From: Candidatus Aerophobota bacterium
GTDB lineage: Bacteria; Aerophobota; Aerophobia; Aerophobales; JAGGXI01
Assembly: GCA_021163155.1 (NCBI GenBank)
Contig: JAGGXI010000021.1
Location: forward strand, 1 to 5,309
Reading direction: 5' to 3'
DNA length: 5,309 bases
Shown: positions 5,246 through 5,309 of the stretch, in pieces
Position numbering within the stretch: position 1 is the stretch's first letter
Layout of the letters: each line of letters begins with the position of its first letter
Position numbers and translations under genes: made by a program
The notes under the pieces: generated by a model
Told to the model about the DNA's origin: nothing
Databases searched by the model: none
What the model saw: the letters and a program-made list of their open reading frames with translations, nothing else

Positions 5246-5249
5246 TAAT

Positions 5250-5309
5250 TTATCTCACGGGATTAGTTAATTTTCCCAGTTTTTCAATTTCTATGGTTAC
5301 CACGTCCCC
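5250..5309 (-). CDS. Fumarylacetoacetate hydrolase family protein, C-terminus (partial)
   Basis: This is the last 19 codons of a gene entering from the right edge: GDVVTIEIEKLGKLTNPVR and a TAA at 5252-5250. It is the standard C-terminal signature of FAH-fold enzymes, PGD-V-V-(E)-(V/I)-E-I-E-x-(I/L)-G-x-L-x-NPV, which forms the last strands of the fold. The active-site residues are outside the window, so the reaction (acylpyruvate hydrolysis, or isomerisation/decarboxylation of hydroxymuconate-type compounds) cannot be named. The gene points the same way as the FAH-family gene at the left edge and must be a different copy, because this is a C-terminus lying upstream of that N-terminus. The fragment is short but the signature is specific. 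Confidence 0.75.
   Translation of the reverse strand, partial: GDVVTIEIEKLGKLTNPVR

Noticed and set aside
5113-5246. Short minus-strand frames of 20 and 38 codons after the right FAH-family gene
   Set aside because: One begins inside the hairpin without a ribosome binding site, the other has no start codon; neither product is recognisable.
1-5309. Window as a circular element with one FAH gene spanning the ends
   Set aside because: Joining the left N-terminal 35 codons to the right C-terminal 19 codons would leave out most of the FAH domain, so the ends belong to different genes.

Overview
The window is an AT-rich stretch of a bacterial genome that I cannot place in a phylum. Every gene I can support lies on the minus strand, so it reads most naturally from right to left. 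Each edge cuts into a gene of the fumarylacetoacetate hydrolase (FAH) family. At the right edge are the last 19 codons of one FAH-family protein. At the left edge are the ribosome binding site and first 35 codons of another. Neither was long enough to stand out as an ORF; both were recognised by translating the edges. The roughly 5.1 kb between them looks like an accessory insert between two FAH-family genes.

From right to left the insert holds: a perfect 11-bp inverted repeat just after the first FAH stop codon; a repeat copy (element B) starting GGGGTCAGGTCTTGC; a truncated, frameshifted IS3-family element with its right terminal end still visible; the C-terminal part of a second, unrelated large transposase, apparently split by the IS3 element; an intact gene for an exported beta-propeller protein of 773 residues with about twelve blades; a 450-bp gap with one doubtful ORF and a short GGGG...CCCC element (element C); a complete Phd/YefM-type antitoxin and RelE/ParE-type toxin operon with a good sigma70-like promoter; and a 219-bp element with terminal inverted repeats (element A), related to element B, placed directly in front of the second FAH-family gene.

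The intact functional units are the propeller protein and the toxin-antitoxin pair. The rest is mobile-element debris in nested layers: a large transposase, then IS3, then the GGGGTCAGG repeat. Elements A and B are diverged direct copies about 4.86 kb apart that bracket nearly the whole insert. The GGGGTCAGG ends resemble, from memory, repeats scattered in genomes that carry Y1/RAYT-type transposases; no such transposase is in the window. I see no CRISPR array, tRNA or rRNA gene, and no clear evidence of a new defence or metabolic system. The most distinctive items are the twelve-blade propeller and the repeat family that brackets the cargo.
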